Of a DNA stretch of 64,000 nt, positions 33,798 to 45,575 are shown piece after piece. The stretch is from Simmondsia chinensis (taxonomy: Eukaryota > Streptophyta > Magnoliopsida > Caryophyllales > Simmondsiaceae): positions 30,269,438-30,333,437 of the forward strand of contig JAGTTD010000001.1 of NCBI GenBank assembly GCA_018398585.1. Direction: 5' to 3'. The notes under the pieces are model-generated. The model made no database searches, had not been told where the DNA came from, and saw only the letters and a program-made list of their open reading frames with translations. Made by a program: the position numbers and the translations under genes. Each line of letters starts with the position of its first letter. Position 1 is the stretch's first letter.

Positions 33798-36256
33798 TGT
33801 CATGATTTAAGATCAATCTTGAATCATGAACTAGAAAAGACAATATCAGATGAGAAAGAAGTGAGATCAAGATGAGAAATATAGAGTATAGAGCTAAGAA
33901 GTAGAGAGAATTAGAGATGAGAGAAGGAAAAGGTTCAATATCATATCATTCGGTGAAGGTTACAAATGTGGAATCCACTACTTATACTAATAGAAGCTTA
34001 GGAAAATATCTAACTAATGCACTTCACCTAGACCTTTCCTAACCACCACAACTATCTTTCCCTCCAAATCACTCCGCAACTTCATAATCAAAATATCTAA
34101 TACATGATCAATACTAGTAAAGCTAATGCACGGCTAAAACACTTAAAAGACTAAAACAATTGAATTGAGCTCCTTGCTTATTACTAATGACTTAATACCC
34201 CCTGCTCCAATATTTCTCAATCATGACAATACTCCCCCCTTATGAGATTCTTACCTCAAGAATCTTAGTAGGAAGTTGTAGCTCCAAAACTCTTATTAGT
34301 GTTGAATTTGCAGTGTGAAGTTGCTTATTAACTTGTATTTACACTGCAACAACTTGAACCTTGAATTAAGTAGCACTCCATCTCTTCATCCAAAAAACTT
34401 CATTCTAGTAGCTGCTCAGAGATCCACTTCCATTTGAACGCATTAGCTCATACTTCAGCCTTGCATTCACTTTTACCACAAGTCTGTGAAAAACTTACAA
34501 ATCTCCTCCCATTTGAGAGGTTTCACTATGAAATTCCCATTGCTTTTGATCAAGACACAATTGTTCCTGGAGCCTTGATGAGTCTCACAAGCTTGTATAC
34601 CATTCTCCATCATCCTCTTCAGGTCTTTCCCACTTGCGGCATCAATGTCAGAACAACAGATCACAGCATCTTATTCTAAGCTTTGAGCCCTTTTCTCAGT
34701 AGCAGCTTTCCTTCTTTCCTTACCATACTCTTTCCAAGCCACCAATGTCATCTTTTACATCAAACTCTTGTTCTGTTTACTAGCTTTGGATGCAACCAAC
34801 AAATAAATAACTCTTTCACACGCTTGCTGTCAAGATGCCCAAAAGATTCAGATGAAACAAACTTAATTGAATGCTTTCCTATACACACAGCTAGCATGAG
34901 CCTTTGGCATGAAAATTGTGAACGTTATCCAACCAAGGAAGCCTACTAAGTGCAAGAGCTGAATACTATATAGAATTACCCTCTTCTTGAACTCTTAAGG
35001 AAGCCCAGCCTTCTTCATCTTGCTCACAACACATGGATTTCAATCTCTTCTCAAAGCCTTCAGACCCTGCCTGAATTTCCTCTTGCTTCTTGCTTTCGAA
35101 TGAACTACTGCAGCTAAAATAATTCAAAAGACTCTGTACTCCAGGTTCTTTGAGCTTCCTTTCCTTACTCAAGATTACCAACGCTGCATCCTTGTAAGTA
35201 TGCACACGCTTGGATTCAATGTACACCCGAATAAATCCTTGATGTAACTTGAGCACCTTAACATCCTTGAACATATGAAGAACACTTGCTGCCTTGGTCA
35301 TGTTGTCTTTGCTGAACTGCTCAATTTTATCAGTAAGGAAAACTCTCGATCTCACACTTAGCTCCTCAACAGAAACATTTAAGAGCTCGCTATCGAGTTG
35401 ATCAATAGCTGAATTCCCTTCACAATCCATTCTAAGATTAACTTGTTGGTTGCAAGGATAGCTTGCTGCTTCACCCAGATCATCTTCTTGCTGTTTGAAT
35501 AAAAGCCAAAAGAATCCAAAAGGTCTTACATTTGCTTGTACTCTTAGAAGATGCCCTTTACTCTTAGCATGACTAACATAAGCATCTAGCTCTTATCCTA
35601 GCTTTCATGTTGATTCAGTACCAGAAGCCATCAAAATTAGCTTGGATTGATCTTTAAGTCCAAACATTAACTCCTGATTGCCATTATATCCCACCCTTTG
35701 AGCTTCTTTCCTTTTTTTCTCCCTTTGGAGCTAACTCTGAAATGAATTCCTTCACCATTTTGATTGCAAAAATGGAAGTGTTGCCCAACAAAGGTGTCTA
35801 TCATCACTTTTTCTCTTTGATCTTCAACAACGTGCTCCACTTTTCTTGGATCAGGTGGCATACTGTTAGTGCTCAAAGAGGAATAAACACTAGCTACACT
35901 CAATTGGGCCAGCCATTGGAACTAATCTTGCCTATTTCCCATCTCAAATTGAACATTTGCTCGCATTGGGCTGGTAGCAAACTGATTTCGTCTTTTATTT
36001 GCTGGCACCACAGCAGTAACAAACAGGATTCTTTGCTGAATTTGAGTAAACTGCAGTAAGAACACATTGATTTGTTGAAGAACTTTTATCATTGCAGCAC
36101 GAAATTCCCTTTTTCTTCGCTGCTGCAGTAAGAACACTCTGATTTGTTGCTAAATATGTATCTTTGCTGATGGATTTCTACCTCTTTCTTGCCAATTTAA
36201 TTGTCCTTTTGATCCACAAGTATGCCCCAAGTCTATCAAAGGACTATTAGGAACAG
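33798..36256 (-). mobile_element. Element E1: partial non-autonomous LTR element
   Basis: The LTR 33798-34228 starts TGTCATGATTTAAGATC and ends AATCATGACA; its start forms a hairpin (TCATGATT...AATCATGA). Beside the LTR the minus strand shows a purine tract (CATAAGGGGGGAGTAT) preceded by TTCTTGAGG, the same junction layout as in D, E2 and E3. TATA-like sequence on the minus strand (TTAGTATAAG) supports minus orientation. The internal region (34229-36256) has minus frames without gag or pol motifs. The other LTR is missing: G interrupts at 36257. Confidence 0.7.
34966..35430 (-). CDS. E1 internal reading frame, function unknown
   Basis: 154 codons, starting MDCEGNSAIDQLDSELLNVS. The product is mostly helical and charged in appearance, with a hydrophobic central part (FIRVYIESKRVHTYKDAALV) and a Lys/Glu-rich tail. 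There is no signal, no transmembrane span and no zinc or catalytic motif. Further minus frames upstream (35667-35903 with MPPDPRKVEHVVEDQREKVM; 35922-36137) may be earlier parts of the same ancestral reading frame. The PPDP word recurs in E3 (DLPPDPGEDF). I take it as the decayed product of a non-autonomous LTR element, not a host gene. Confidence 0.35.
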   Translation of the reverse strand: MDCEGNSAIDQLDSELLNVSVEELSVRSRVFLTDKIEQFSKDNMTKAASVLHMFKDVKVLKLHQGFIRVYIESKRVHTYKDAALVILSKERKLKEPGVQSLLNYFSCSSSFESKKQEEIQAGSEGFEKRLKSMCCEQDEEGWASLRVQEEGNSI

Positions 36257-38232
36257 TGTCCTAACATCTAGATTTGTCCTGTAAATATTATTTTATTAAT
36301 GAATAAAATTGAAGTTCCAGTCGTTTCCTTGTTAAATTTGTGTAAGCGAGCATTTATACTACACTTGATTTTCTTTTGGGAAACATCCATGAGATGGGTG
36401 TAGTCCTCATACTACAATTTACATGTTTGTTCTAAGTAGTTTATGAGATTAGCCCACAGATAGACTTGGAACAAATGGTATGGAATGATGTTTGAAAGAC
36501 TCGCAGTCGAAGACAAGTCTGGACCACTGTATGCTAAGACTATAACATAACACTTTAGATGACTTATCTTGGTCATGTGAACGGTGATCCAAAAGTGTTA
36601 TGTTGGTGTGTTTAATAAAATTGGCACACTGAGTTGGACCATGTGAGTTGCTTGTTTCTAGACTACTATCAGAGATGAGTGATTCATATTGTACTGTTTG
36701 AACAACGACTCTAAATATTGAGAGTATTCTGAACTTGTGCATGGAGCAATAGTTACTTTGGTGTACTATAAGTAAGGTCTAAGCACATGACTGAATTCCC
36801 ACGTACACAGGGTAACGGCATGAAGTGTGACAAGGATCAGGTATTCAATAGGGAACCTACAATCTCTTATGAGATACAGATATCCCCTTAGTTGATTCGC
36901 AAATATTTGAATAGTTCAGAATCTTTGGCCAAAGTGTTCCAAGTTTTTGAAATTTGGAATTTATACTGTTAATATGTTCAAGTATAAATGAATTAGTCAA
37001 TGAAGGGCGAGTCGGTAACTAATGGAGAAGTTGTAAGAAGGATAATGGTAGTAGTTACACTTATTCTTCGTCATGGACATCTAGTAGAGGGGTTGTTGTC
37101 ATCAATACAATCTATTAGGGAGATATCGAATAAATGGTTTAAGTCTGGAGTGCAGTGAGATTTATTTAGTAGAATTAAGTCTCATTAAATGGAAAGTAAA
37201 TTATTTTATGAGGTGATTAATTTAACCCATTTGGAGTTAGATTTAAATTGTCTATGAGGTCCTTGCGCAAGCCTCTATTTTTATTGCCATTGAAAAAATA
37301 TTAAAGAAATCATGAGATGAATTATTTATCCATAAGATGGGTAAATTTAATTTTGCCAAACGTTATTTATGAGATGAATAAAAAAATTAAAAATTATAAA
37401 ATAAAATAATTTTGAAAAATAAAAATTCATGGGAAACTATAATAAAATAAAGGAAAATCACGAAAATCTCAGGTGGGATCCATGTACAAGCATATCAGCC
37501 AACCAGCGCGACACTACAAGGCAAGGGTTCTTACCATCAGGCGCGGACCAATCATTGCGTGCCACGTGGCATGCGGTGGCAGGGCAAAAGGATGCATGAA
37601 CAGATGATGAAACGCAACTTTCTTGGCTGCTTTTAAATAAAACGATGCGTTTAGTTTTTAACTGCCCAGATCCCACATCAAAAAATCTAGATTTTTTCGC
37701 TCCGATATACGACTATAAACAGAGGTATCTATTCCAAGGGTTTGGGTTCAATTTAGAATATAAAAAAAAAAAGGTTTCTAAGAGTATTGACTTTTGGAGA
37801 CTTAGCGAGAGAAAATTTTCTTTAGAAAATTTTCTTTCCTCAAGTTTAATATTTTTCGAAGCCCACCCTCCGGGCAGCTCGAGGTCGTTGCGTAGAAGAC
37901 TGCGGGGTCTCGATTTTGGTTTTTCTTCTGAAGATTATTTTCTTTCTAGTATTCTTATATTGGAGCAACTCCAGGTACATTTTCTTTCCTTCTTCTTTTA
38001 GTTTTCGATTTTCTATTTATTTATAGTGTTTGTTATTATGCCTGTTTCAGTTTATGTATTGTTATGAATGTATTAGAGTAAAAGGCCTATAAATCTAAAT
38101 TGAGAATTTAGATCTGTAGATCTAAACTTAGGAATTTTAAATCGACCCTAGGTTTAGAATTATGAATTCTAAACCTCTTCTGCTGCGTAAACTTTATAGA
38201 ATTAGGGAGAATTTTTGAAATTGGTCCCAACA

Positions 38233-38456
38233 ATCGATATTAGAGCAAGAGGATTTATAAAGATAACCATATTCCCGAGAGCTGTCGCACGTGTGGTGTC
38301 ACGAAGCATGACTCTCCGACCGGGGGCTTAGGTGGAGAGAAGAGTCTCCTAGTCTAAGTGCTCTAATTGGTGCCTTTTGTAGTGACCATAGTTGAGAACT
38401 GTGAACTCAACAGTGGGCATTAGAGTTAATTTTTTCCAACAATTGGTATCAGAGCC
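38233..38456 (+). other. Two primer-site-like motifs 0.2 kb apart in G
   Basis: CAACAATCGATATTAGAGCA straddles the LTR end at 38232. A cleaner CAACAATTGGTATCAGAGCC occurs at 38437-38456. TGGTATCAGAGCC is the standard Met-tRNA complement. The relative at 63297 keeps only a mutated first site. Confidence 0.6.
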
Positions 38457-38939
38457 AACCTATGAATCCATTCATAATATACATGAATAAGTATACTAAA
38501 ATCGAAATAAATAGTTTTGCGATTCAATAAAATAGAGATTTTATCAAGAAGGAATATTTTCTTAAATAGCGATTTAAATTATTTAAATCGTTAAAAGAGT
38601 TAATAGTTAACTAGATTGTTTATTGTAATAGTTTAAATTGGTTAAGTTGTTAATAAATTAATCATTAATTCGGGCATATCAATTTACAAACTAGCAATTA
38701 TATTACTTGTATAATGAGATATACATATTTGATTAAATTTATAAAATCGGATAAAATTGATCTAATAAGATTAGATTTAATTATTTTTAAATAAATTATT
38801 TTAATTTAAAAAATAAAAAGTAAAAAAATAAGGCTGACGTCAGCATCAGGTTTTATTAAAAAATAATTTTTTATTATTTATTTTGGGGACGTGTAGAAAT
38901 TAGTATTGGTTTATATAATAATTAAATTAATTATTTTAT

Positions 38940-39558
38940 TAATTAATTTGTTTTTAGAATAAGATTCTAAATTATTTATGAGATAATCTGAGTTATAAAT
39001 CAGTGTTATTTTAAATAAAAATTAATTTAAAAATTTTTTAAAAGAAGATTTTAAAATAGACTATGAGATAGTCTAAGTCAGCATTATCTAAAAAAATAAA
39101 AATTGATCATATGAATTAATTTAATTTTATAATAAGATTCTAAAATAGACTATGAAATATTTAATTTTTGGAATGAGATTCTAAAAATATACTATGAGAT
39201 GGTCTAAGCTATAAATCACTACAGATTTTAAATAAAATTAATTTTATAAATTAATTTAATTTTAGAATTAGATTCTAAAAATAGATTATGAGATAATCTA
39301 AATTTAAGTATTATTTTAAATAAAAATTAATTAAATTAATTTACATTAATTTATTTAGTTTTAGAATGGGATTCTAAAGAATAGGTTATGAGATAATCTA
39401 TGGTACCTTTTTTAAAAGTAAAAATTAATTAATTAATATTATTGAATAAATTTAGAATGAGATTCTAAAGCAAGATTATGAGATAATCAATGTTGTAAAA
39501 TGATAATTTTTTGAATAAATTAATTGATTAATTTTGGTTAATTTTTGAATGAGATTCT
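38940..39558. repeat. Degenerate tandem array of palindrome-bearing units, about 90 bp
   Basis: About six to seven units. Each has AGAATNAGATTCTAAA (inverted repeat) followed by a TATGAGATAATCT word (in better copies AGATTATGAGATAATCT, also self-complementary), then an AT-rich linker with TTTTAAATAAAAATTAATT. Hits are near 38957, 39045, 39132, 39176, 39266, 39363, 39458 and 39548. A further unit (ATTCTAAAGGAAGTTATGAAATAATCT) lies at 40959-40985, beyond the solo LTR. Confidence 0.8.
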
Positions 39559-40958
39559 TGATGCAGACTTTGCGTATGCATTAGCAAGTGCACTAGTCGT
39601 TCCCACGAGGATTGTTGTTGAGTGAGTGCCAAAATTAATTTTGGTTAATTTTTTGAATGAGTATTGTTCCCATGAGAATTGTTATTGAGTGAGTACCAAA
39701 ATTAGTAGCTTTGATGCTATTTGAAAAACTGAAAAATTGAGATATTGATATGAAATAAAATAAACTAAAAAAAAATAAAATATGTTAACTGATTTTATAA
39801 AGTTTTTATGATTTAATAATATCCAAGGCATCTGATTTCACCTAGTTGCATCAATACGCCTTTCTATTCTCGTTATTCAAGTTGGTATTACGCGTTGATG
39901 GTTGAAAACTCTAATTTACTAAATATTCTCTCTCGAGCAACATTTAGCATGCTCTTTTACATATTAACCCATCACTCTCGTGCATGAATTTAAATAAGAA
40001 AAGAGTTTTTTAAAGCTTTATGATTTTTACTTAAAAACCACACAAATTGCGTTAATCTCTCTCGAGCATTCGCTCAATTTGTAGTGCTTATCACCTTAGC
40101 ACTCATCATAAATCTCCTTTCGGACTCATTATGAATCATTATAGGCCTTAAATGGTGATCAAGCATTTAAAAATCATGAAGAACAATGATAAACACTTCA
40201 ACAATGCAATGACAAAACAATAAATACGTTGAATTAGAAATAAGCGTATATTACAACTTAGGCTACATCGTAGCCTTGGAATAACAAAATTAGTTCATGA
40301 TAAACTTAATATAAAGCATAACTAACATAAAATTCATGAGCTTAGGAAAGAAAAAGGATAGAAGGAACTAAAAGTACAAAATTACAAACCAAACTTTCTT
40401 CCCTCCTTCTTCTTCTTCCTTCACCCGTTTTTCTTCTACTTTCTCTACACTTCATATGTATTTTTGTTTGAACGAAGAATGATCTTTAACACTACACAAC
40501 ACCCCTTTATATAGTGTTTGAGCTAGGATAAAAAGATTGGAAAAAATAATCAAAATTGCTTCTCATTTGTTGGTTTTTGCGGCTGCAGCTACTTGCTTAT
40601 TTCTTCATTATTTTATGTGAATTTTTTGCTCAAGCGCCGCCCAAAACCTACAAAACTGAGCTAAGATAAGTTAAATTGTAGCTGAAAAGTTTATATTTTA
40701 TGTAAAATTCTGCATTTAGGCGCGAGAATGAATTATTTTTGTTAGTCTTTTGTATTTATTTGAAGTATCTTGGTTTTACTTGTTAATGTTAATGATAAAA
40801 TCTAGCAAGATTTAACATAAAATGAATATTTTCACTAGAAAATAGCAAAATAGTTCAAAACGAGCAAAATCGGGCAAAATTGATAGAAGTTTGATGCAAA
40901 AATGGTTAAAATTATATTAAAATGGTATAAATAATTATATACTAAATTAGACTTATCA
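39559..40958 (-). repeat. Solo LTR inserted in the G array
   Basis: 1400 bp, TGATGCAGACTTTG...GACTTATCA, flanked by ATTCT on both sides (39554-39558, 40959-40963). It has no internal domain. Minus-strand TATA (CTATATAAAGGGG at 40502-40514) suggests minus orientation. Terminal TGATG...TCA resembles the B and F LTRs (Athila-like), so it is probably what remains after LTR-LTR recombination. Confidence 0.85.
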
Positions 40959-42499
40959 ATTCTAAAGGAAGTTATGAAATAATCTAGGTTGTAAATACAA
41001 GTTACTCAAAAACCACTACTTTTAAAAATCAAGTGGGAGTGAGGTTTTAATTGTTGTAACCTCACGATCTCCATTATTGGTCTAGCAGTGTAGTAGATTG
41101 ATAGACCTCCCCGTGGTTTGTAGATTACAAGGTTAGACTTCTATTAGGATAACCCAAAGTGCAAAGAAGCGATGCGACCAAGCTGCCGTGGAATATTACG
41201 TGCATTTGTATAGAGGTTTAGGTAATGGTTTACACTTGACTAGCACGATGCATGAGCCTCCCCGAGGAGCTCTGCTGTGTTATGTTGGAGACTATGGTAA
41301 AGTGGTGAGTTAATCATGTTTAGTAAGAGTTACAAGAAAATATGTTAATTGAGAATAGTTCTCACCCGAATTAGCTCGTCCTCAGCCTGGTGCCCTGTTC
41401 CAGCCCGTGTCCTTTGTCCGGCCCAACTTCATTGACCACCAGCAGCGGCCCAACGCCAACCCACCATCGTTCCAGCCCAACAGCCCTCCAACACCAGCAC
41501 GTCGTCATCAACTTCAGCCCACCACCCCCACCGCCCCGCACCAGCACGACCCAACAACACCGACTTAGGGTTCGTTTTGATTTAAAAGGAAGGGGGGTTC
41601 ACTGTCTCGCCTCTCTTCTCTTAGCTCTCTCTCTCTCTCTCCTATTATACTTTTCTTTATTTTAATTTTTCGTTAAAATCGGAACGAGAGCGAAATTAGC
41701 GTGGAGATCAACATGAGTTTGTTCAACTTCTTCTTCACCGGATCATCCTTGATGAAGAGCAAACTTACTCTCTAGGATTAGATGAAATCTTAGCCTTGAC
41801 TTTTGTTTACTTTTAATTTAGGTTAATTTGATTATTTACATGAATTGCTTGGTTGAGATAAGTACTTTGAAGTATTATATTTTTATTGTTTATTCAATTG
41901 ATATGATTATTGAGTTTGTAAACTTTAATTGTTGATATTGATATTTATAAATTAATTCTTTGTGCTTGTAGCCTTAGGATTAATTAATCAAGCAATAGTA
42001 TTAATCGAATTGTTAATTAAGGCTTATCTTCCCTATGCTTTAGTTAGATAGGGTCAATATGTAATAATTAACAATACGTTAGGTAGAGCATATTTTCCTT
42101 ATGCTTTAGTTAGATAGGGTCAATACGTAATACCAACAATATTTTCTTAGTAGGTTGAAGCTTGTAGCCTAAACCACTACCCATGTGACAATTAATAATC
42201 CCAAGTTAAAAGTTAATGCAAAATTAATTGGCTAACGATGGATTCGAAACCCTAGCTTCCAATTTAATACACCTTTTCGGTTAGACGTAGATTACTTTAG
42301 TTTAATTGTTGTTTCTTGAGGTTAATTAATACAAAAACCTCTCAAATTTATTCAAATCAATTTAAGTCATAGAATAAATTTACGCACTCTTAGTCCCTAT
42401 GATTCGACACCCTCTCACCCTACACTTCAATTTAGGTGTGTTTAATAGATAGGGTTTTATATTAAATTTTGATAGACGTAGAAAAACACATCAAGATTT

Positions 42500-42517
42500 T
42501 GGCGCCATTGCTGGGGA
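42500..42517 (+). other. Element F primer-binding site (tRNA-Asp type)
   Basis: TGGCGCCATTGCTGGGGA, seven bases after the LTR end. The textbook Athila site is TGGCGCCGTTGCCGGGGA; two differences. Confidence 0.88.
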
Positions 42518-42870
42518 CTAGGCAACATTCGTGATTTTATTTTTGTGATTTTCTTTGATTTTGAACTTTCTATTTCTTCTTTAATTTTAAATTAATTTAT
42601 TTTATTTGTCAACCTAGGATTTGAAATCTTAATTTGATTCTTAATTTTGAATTTTGAATTTTTAATTCTCTTTAATCATTATTATCTCTTTTCTAAAAAA
42701 ACAAAAAAAAAATTATTTTCTTTTATTAGCTTTATTTTTCTTGTGATTTTCGTGCATAAGTAGATTTTAGAGTATTTTGTTATCTGTCCTTTTTTTTAGT
42801 ATTTGTTTCATCGATTTTATCTGTTTTGCTTATTTAATTTTTAATTTACTTGCTTCGTGTGGTTAATTGT

Positions 42871-44536
42871 TCATGCACATTCATCGCTCTTTGTCTCTAG
42901 ACCTTACTAGATTCGACCCTGAAATTGAAAGAACTTTAAGAGACCTTAGAGCCTAACACCAAGCACGAACCGTAATGGCTCACGAACAACAACCACATCC
43001 ACTTATGGAGTACTTGACTCCCACTACATATGCTTCACCGTCTTGCATTCGTAGCCCATCAGTTCGAGCTTAAGCCACATACTATACAAATGCTTCCTTC
43101 ATTCCATGGCTTAGGTAATGAGAACCCGTACACACACTTGGACAGTTTCATGGAGATTTGCTCAACCTTTAGGATTCCTAACTGTAGTGATGATGGGATC
43201 TTGCTTCGCCTCTTTCCTTTCTTTTTAAAGGAAAAGGCTAAATATTGGTTAGGTACCTTACCTAGTGGGACGATTAGTACTTGAACACAAATGCAACAAG
43301 AATTTCTTAAGAAATTCTATCCCATTAGTAAGACTAACACCGCTAGGAGAGCCATTAACACCTTCGCCGAACTCCCTACTTAGGAGTTTCACGAGAGTTG
43401 GGATAGGTTTTGGGAAGTCTTACTCGGTTGTCCACATCATGCTATCCCTAAATGGCAACTAGTCGAAAATTTCTATTATGGGTTAAACGAGAAGGGTCAA
43501 CAAACTGTTGATGCCTCATGCGGTGGTCAGTTCCTTAGAAAGAATGAGGATGAGGCGTGGGAATTGTTCGAACTTTTGAATGAGAATTCACAACAATCTG
43601 CCGTACATGCACGTCTTAATGCTACTAGGTTGAATAGAGGAGTAAATGAGATTGCTCACAAGAAATTAGACTCTCTTGCCTCTTCCGTAGAGCAGTTAAC
43701 TTCCCTATTTAAGATGACACTGGCCCCCTCTACTGTACCTAATGTGTCTCATGTTTCAAATGTGCATAGCGCTTGCTCTTCATACTCTAGTGTCTCTCAT
43801 TCTACACATGACTGCCCCTCTGCATTACCTTATGTGGAGTGGTTGGAGGAACAAGTCAATGCAGCCCAAGGATTCTCACAAAACGAACCATACTCTAACA
43901 CATACAATCTGGGCTAGAGAAACCATCCTAACTTCTCCTAGAGGCAAGGAGGAGAAGGACAGTTTATGCTACAACAACAGAACCCACGACCTCAACAATC
44001 TGGTATGCCCCGGCCTGTAGGTTTTCAACCGCAAGGGTATGCTTCTAACTCTCAACCTCCTAATTTGAGCTCTAATTCAAATTTGAAGAGAAGGTTTTGA
44101 GTATGCTGAAAGGTTTAGAAGTTAATTCCCAACTCCTCCACTCCCATACACAATCAATTGCAAAGCTTGAAACCCAAATAGGTCAACTAGCTAACACTCT
44201 GAATAGGAGAGATGAGGGAAGACTCCCTAGCCAGGCTGTAGAGAACCCTAGGAACTGTGTAAGACAAGACAACTATCCTTCCCAGCAAGAACAAGCAAAA
44301 TCTGGTATAGTATTGAGAAATGGGAAAGAGGTTGACAATGGGGTGAGTTCTGAAAGAGAAGTACCCATGAGTAGTGAGGAAGAAGAGAAGAGCAAGGAGA
44401 GAGAAAAGGAGACCGATGAGGTCACGCACACTTCTCCCACTCCTAAAGCCTCTGATCTTCCCTCGTCATATGCACCTAGAGTACCCTTCCCCCAAACTTT
44501 AATTGCGCCACATCCAAATGGGAAGGACAAGAACTG
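42871..44536 (+). pseudogene. Element F gag
   Basis: The probable start at 42871 (MHIHRSLSLDLTRFDPEIER) is followed after 28 codons by a TAA. The capsid core reads FELKPHTIQMLPSFHG, NPYTHLDSFMEICSTF and LRLFPFFLKEKAKYWL (43069-43254). A TGA at 43282 replaces the Trp expected after GTIST, and reading continues QMQQEFLKKFYPISKTN in the next frame. The C-terminal coil AKLETQIGQLANTLNRRDEG, then RLPSQ (about 44161-44235), leads to an acidic Ser/Glu tail (to 44536). The breaks are few: one or two frameshifts and two or three stops. Confidence 0.88.
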
Positions 44537-44546
44537 AGAAGACATC

Positions 44547-45575
44547 TTGGAGATGTTTAGGCAAGTCAAGATAAACATTCCCCTTCTTGATGCAATTAAA
44601 CAGATCCCGGCCTATGCAAAGTTTATTAAGGACCTTCTGAACCAAAAGAGGCGATCTAAAGCACATCTGCCTAAAAAAGTGTTTTTAGCTGAGCAAGTGA
44701 GCTCTATTCTGAAGTGTGACACTCCAGTTAAGTACAAAGATCCTGGTGTCCCCACCATCTCTTGTTCACTTAGAGACTACCCGACCAATAAAGCCTTATT
44801 GGACTTAGGAGCGAGTGTCAAAATTATTCCATACTCGGCTTATGAGAAGTTAGGCCTGGGAGAGTTGCAACCCGCCACGATGACCTTGCAATTAGTAGAT
44901 AGATCAACTAGGATTCCCCGTGATGAGTTGATTACCATGCTAGTGAGAGTAGACAAAGCCTTGTTTCCTGTTGATTTCCTCGTGCTTGATATGGAACCTT
45001 CTAGTCATTCAAAAAACCATGTCCTTGTCATTTTAGGTCGGCCTTTCTTAGCGATGGCCAATGCCGCCATTAATTGTAGATCTGGGGTAATGGATGTTAG
45101 CTTTGCCAATATGACTATTAGGTTGAATATTTTTAAGGCTTCGTTGTCACCCACTAGTGAGGATGAGTCGGAGTGTTTCTGGGTGGATATTATTGATGAT
45201 TTGGTGGACCAAATACTCCCTTCTATCCTAGTTAGTGATTCCCTTGAGCGAGCACTAATATACGATTGTTTTGATGGTTTTGAGATTGAAAATGACATTA
45301 GAGACATAAATGATTTACTTGAGATATGTGCCCCTTTAGAGACTTGTCATTGGCTGTCAAAAGCAGAAGCTTTACCTATGCTTTTGGAGTCCCCTACCTT
45401 GCCTTCCATAGTTTCACCACCCAAACTTGAACTTAAGTCGTTGCCATCTACTCTTAAGTATGCTTTCTTAGGACCCGATGAGACTTTACCGGTGATTATC
45501 TCTTCTCAATTGTCTAGGGAACAGGAGGATGCATTGATGATAGCGCTTAGTGATCATAAGGGTGCCATTGGGTGA
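44547..45575 (+). pseudogene. Element F protease and start of RT
   Basis: This 342-codon frame contains KVFLAEQVSSILK, the protease core LLDLGASVKIIPYSAYEKLG (about 44800-44860), VLVILGRPFLAMANAAINC (45022-45078) and then the linker rich in acidic residues and LPSTLKYAFLGPDETLPVII that precedes Athila reverse transcriptase. The catalytic D(L)GA is intact. It ends with TGA at 45573 where GAIGW(S/T) is expected, so the stop is probably a TGG-to-TGA change and gag-pol was continuous. Confidence 0.88.

Larger units (their letters stand above)
36257..41374 (+). mobile_element. Element G: long-LTR retrotransposon, 5' part only
   Basis: The LTR 36257-38232 (TGTCCTAACATC...GTCCCAACA, 1976 bp) is homologous to 61522-63297. 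After it come primer-site-like sequences and an AT-rich non-coding leader with a tandem palindromic array (38940-39558). A solo LTR (39559-40958) interrupts it. 40959-41374 continues the array and then non-coding G sequence, after which element F begins inside its own LTR. No coding domain or 3' LTR is present, so it is the truncated 5' end of an element whose superfamily I cannot decide. Confidence 0.7.

Noticed and set aside
37645..38001. 118-codon plus frame in the G LTR
   Set aside because: Lies in LTR sequence downstream of the promoter region; the H LTR does not keep it open.
44187..44578. Minus-strand frames of 80 and 101 codons
   Set aside because: Antisense of the acidic gag tail of element F.
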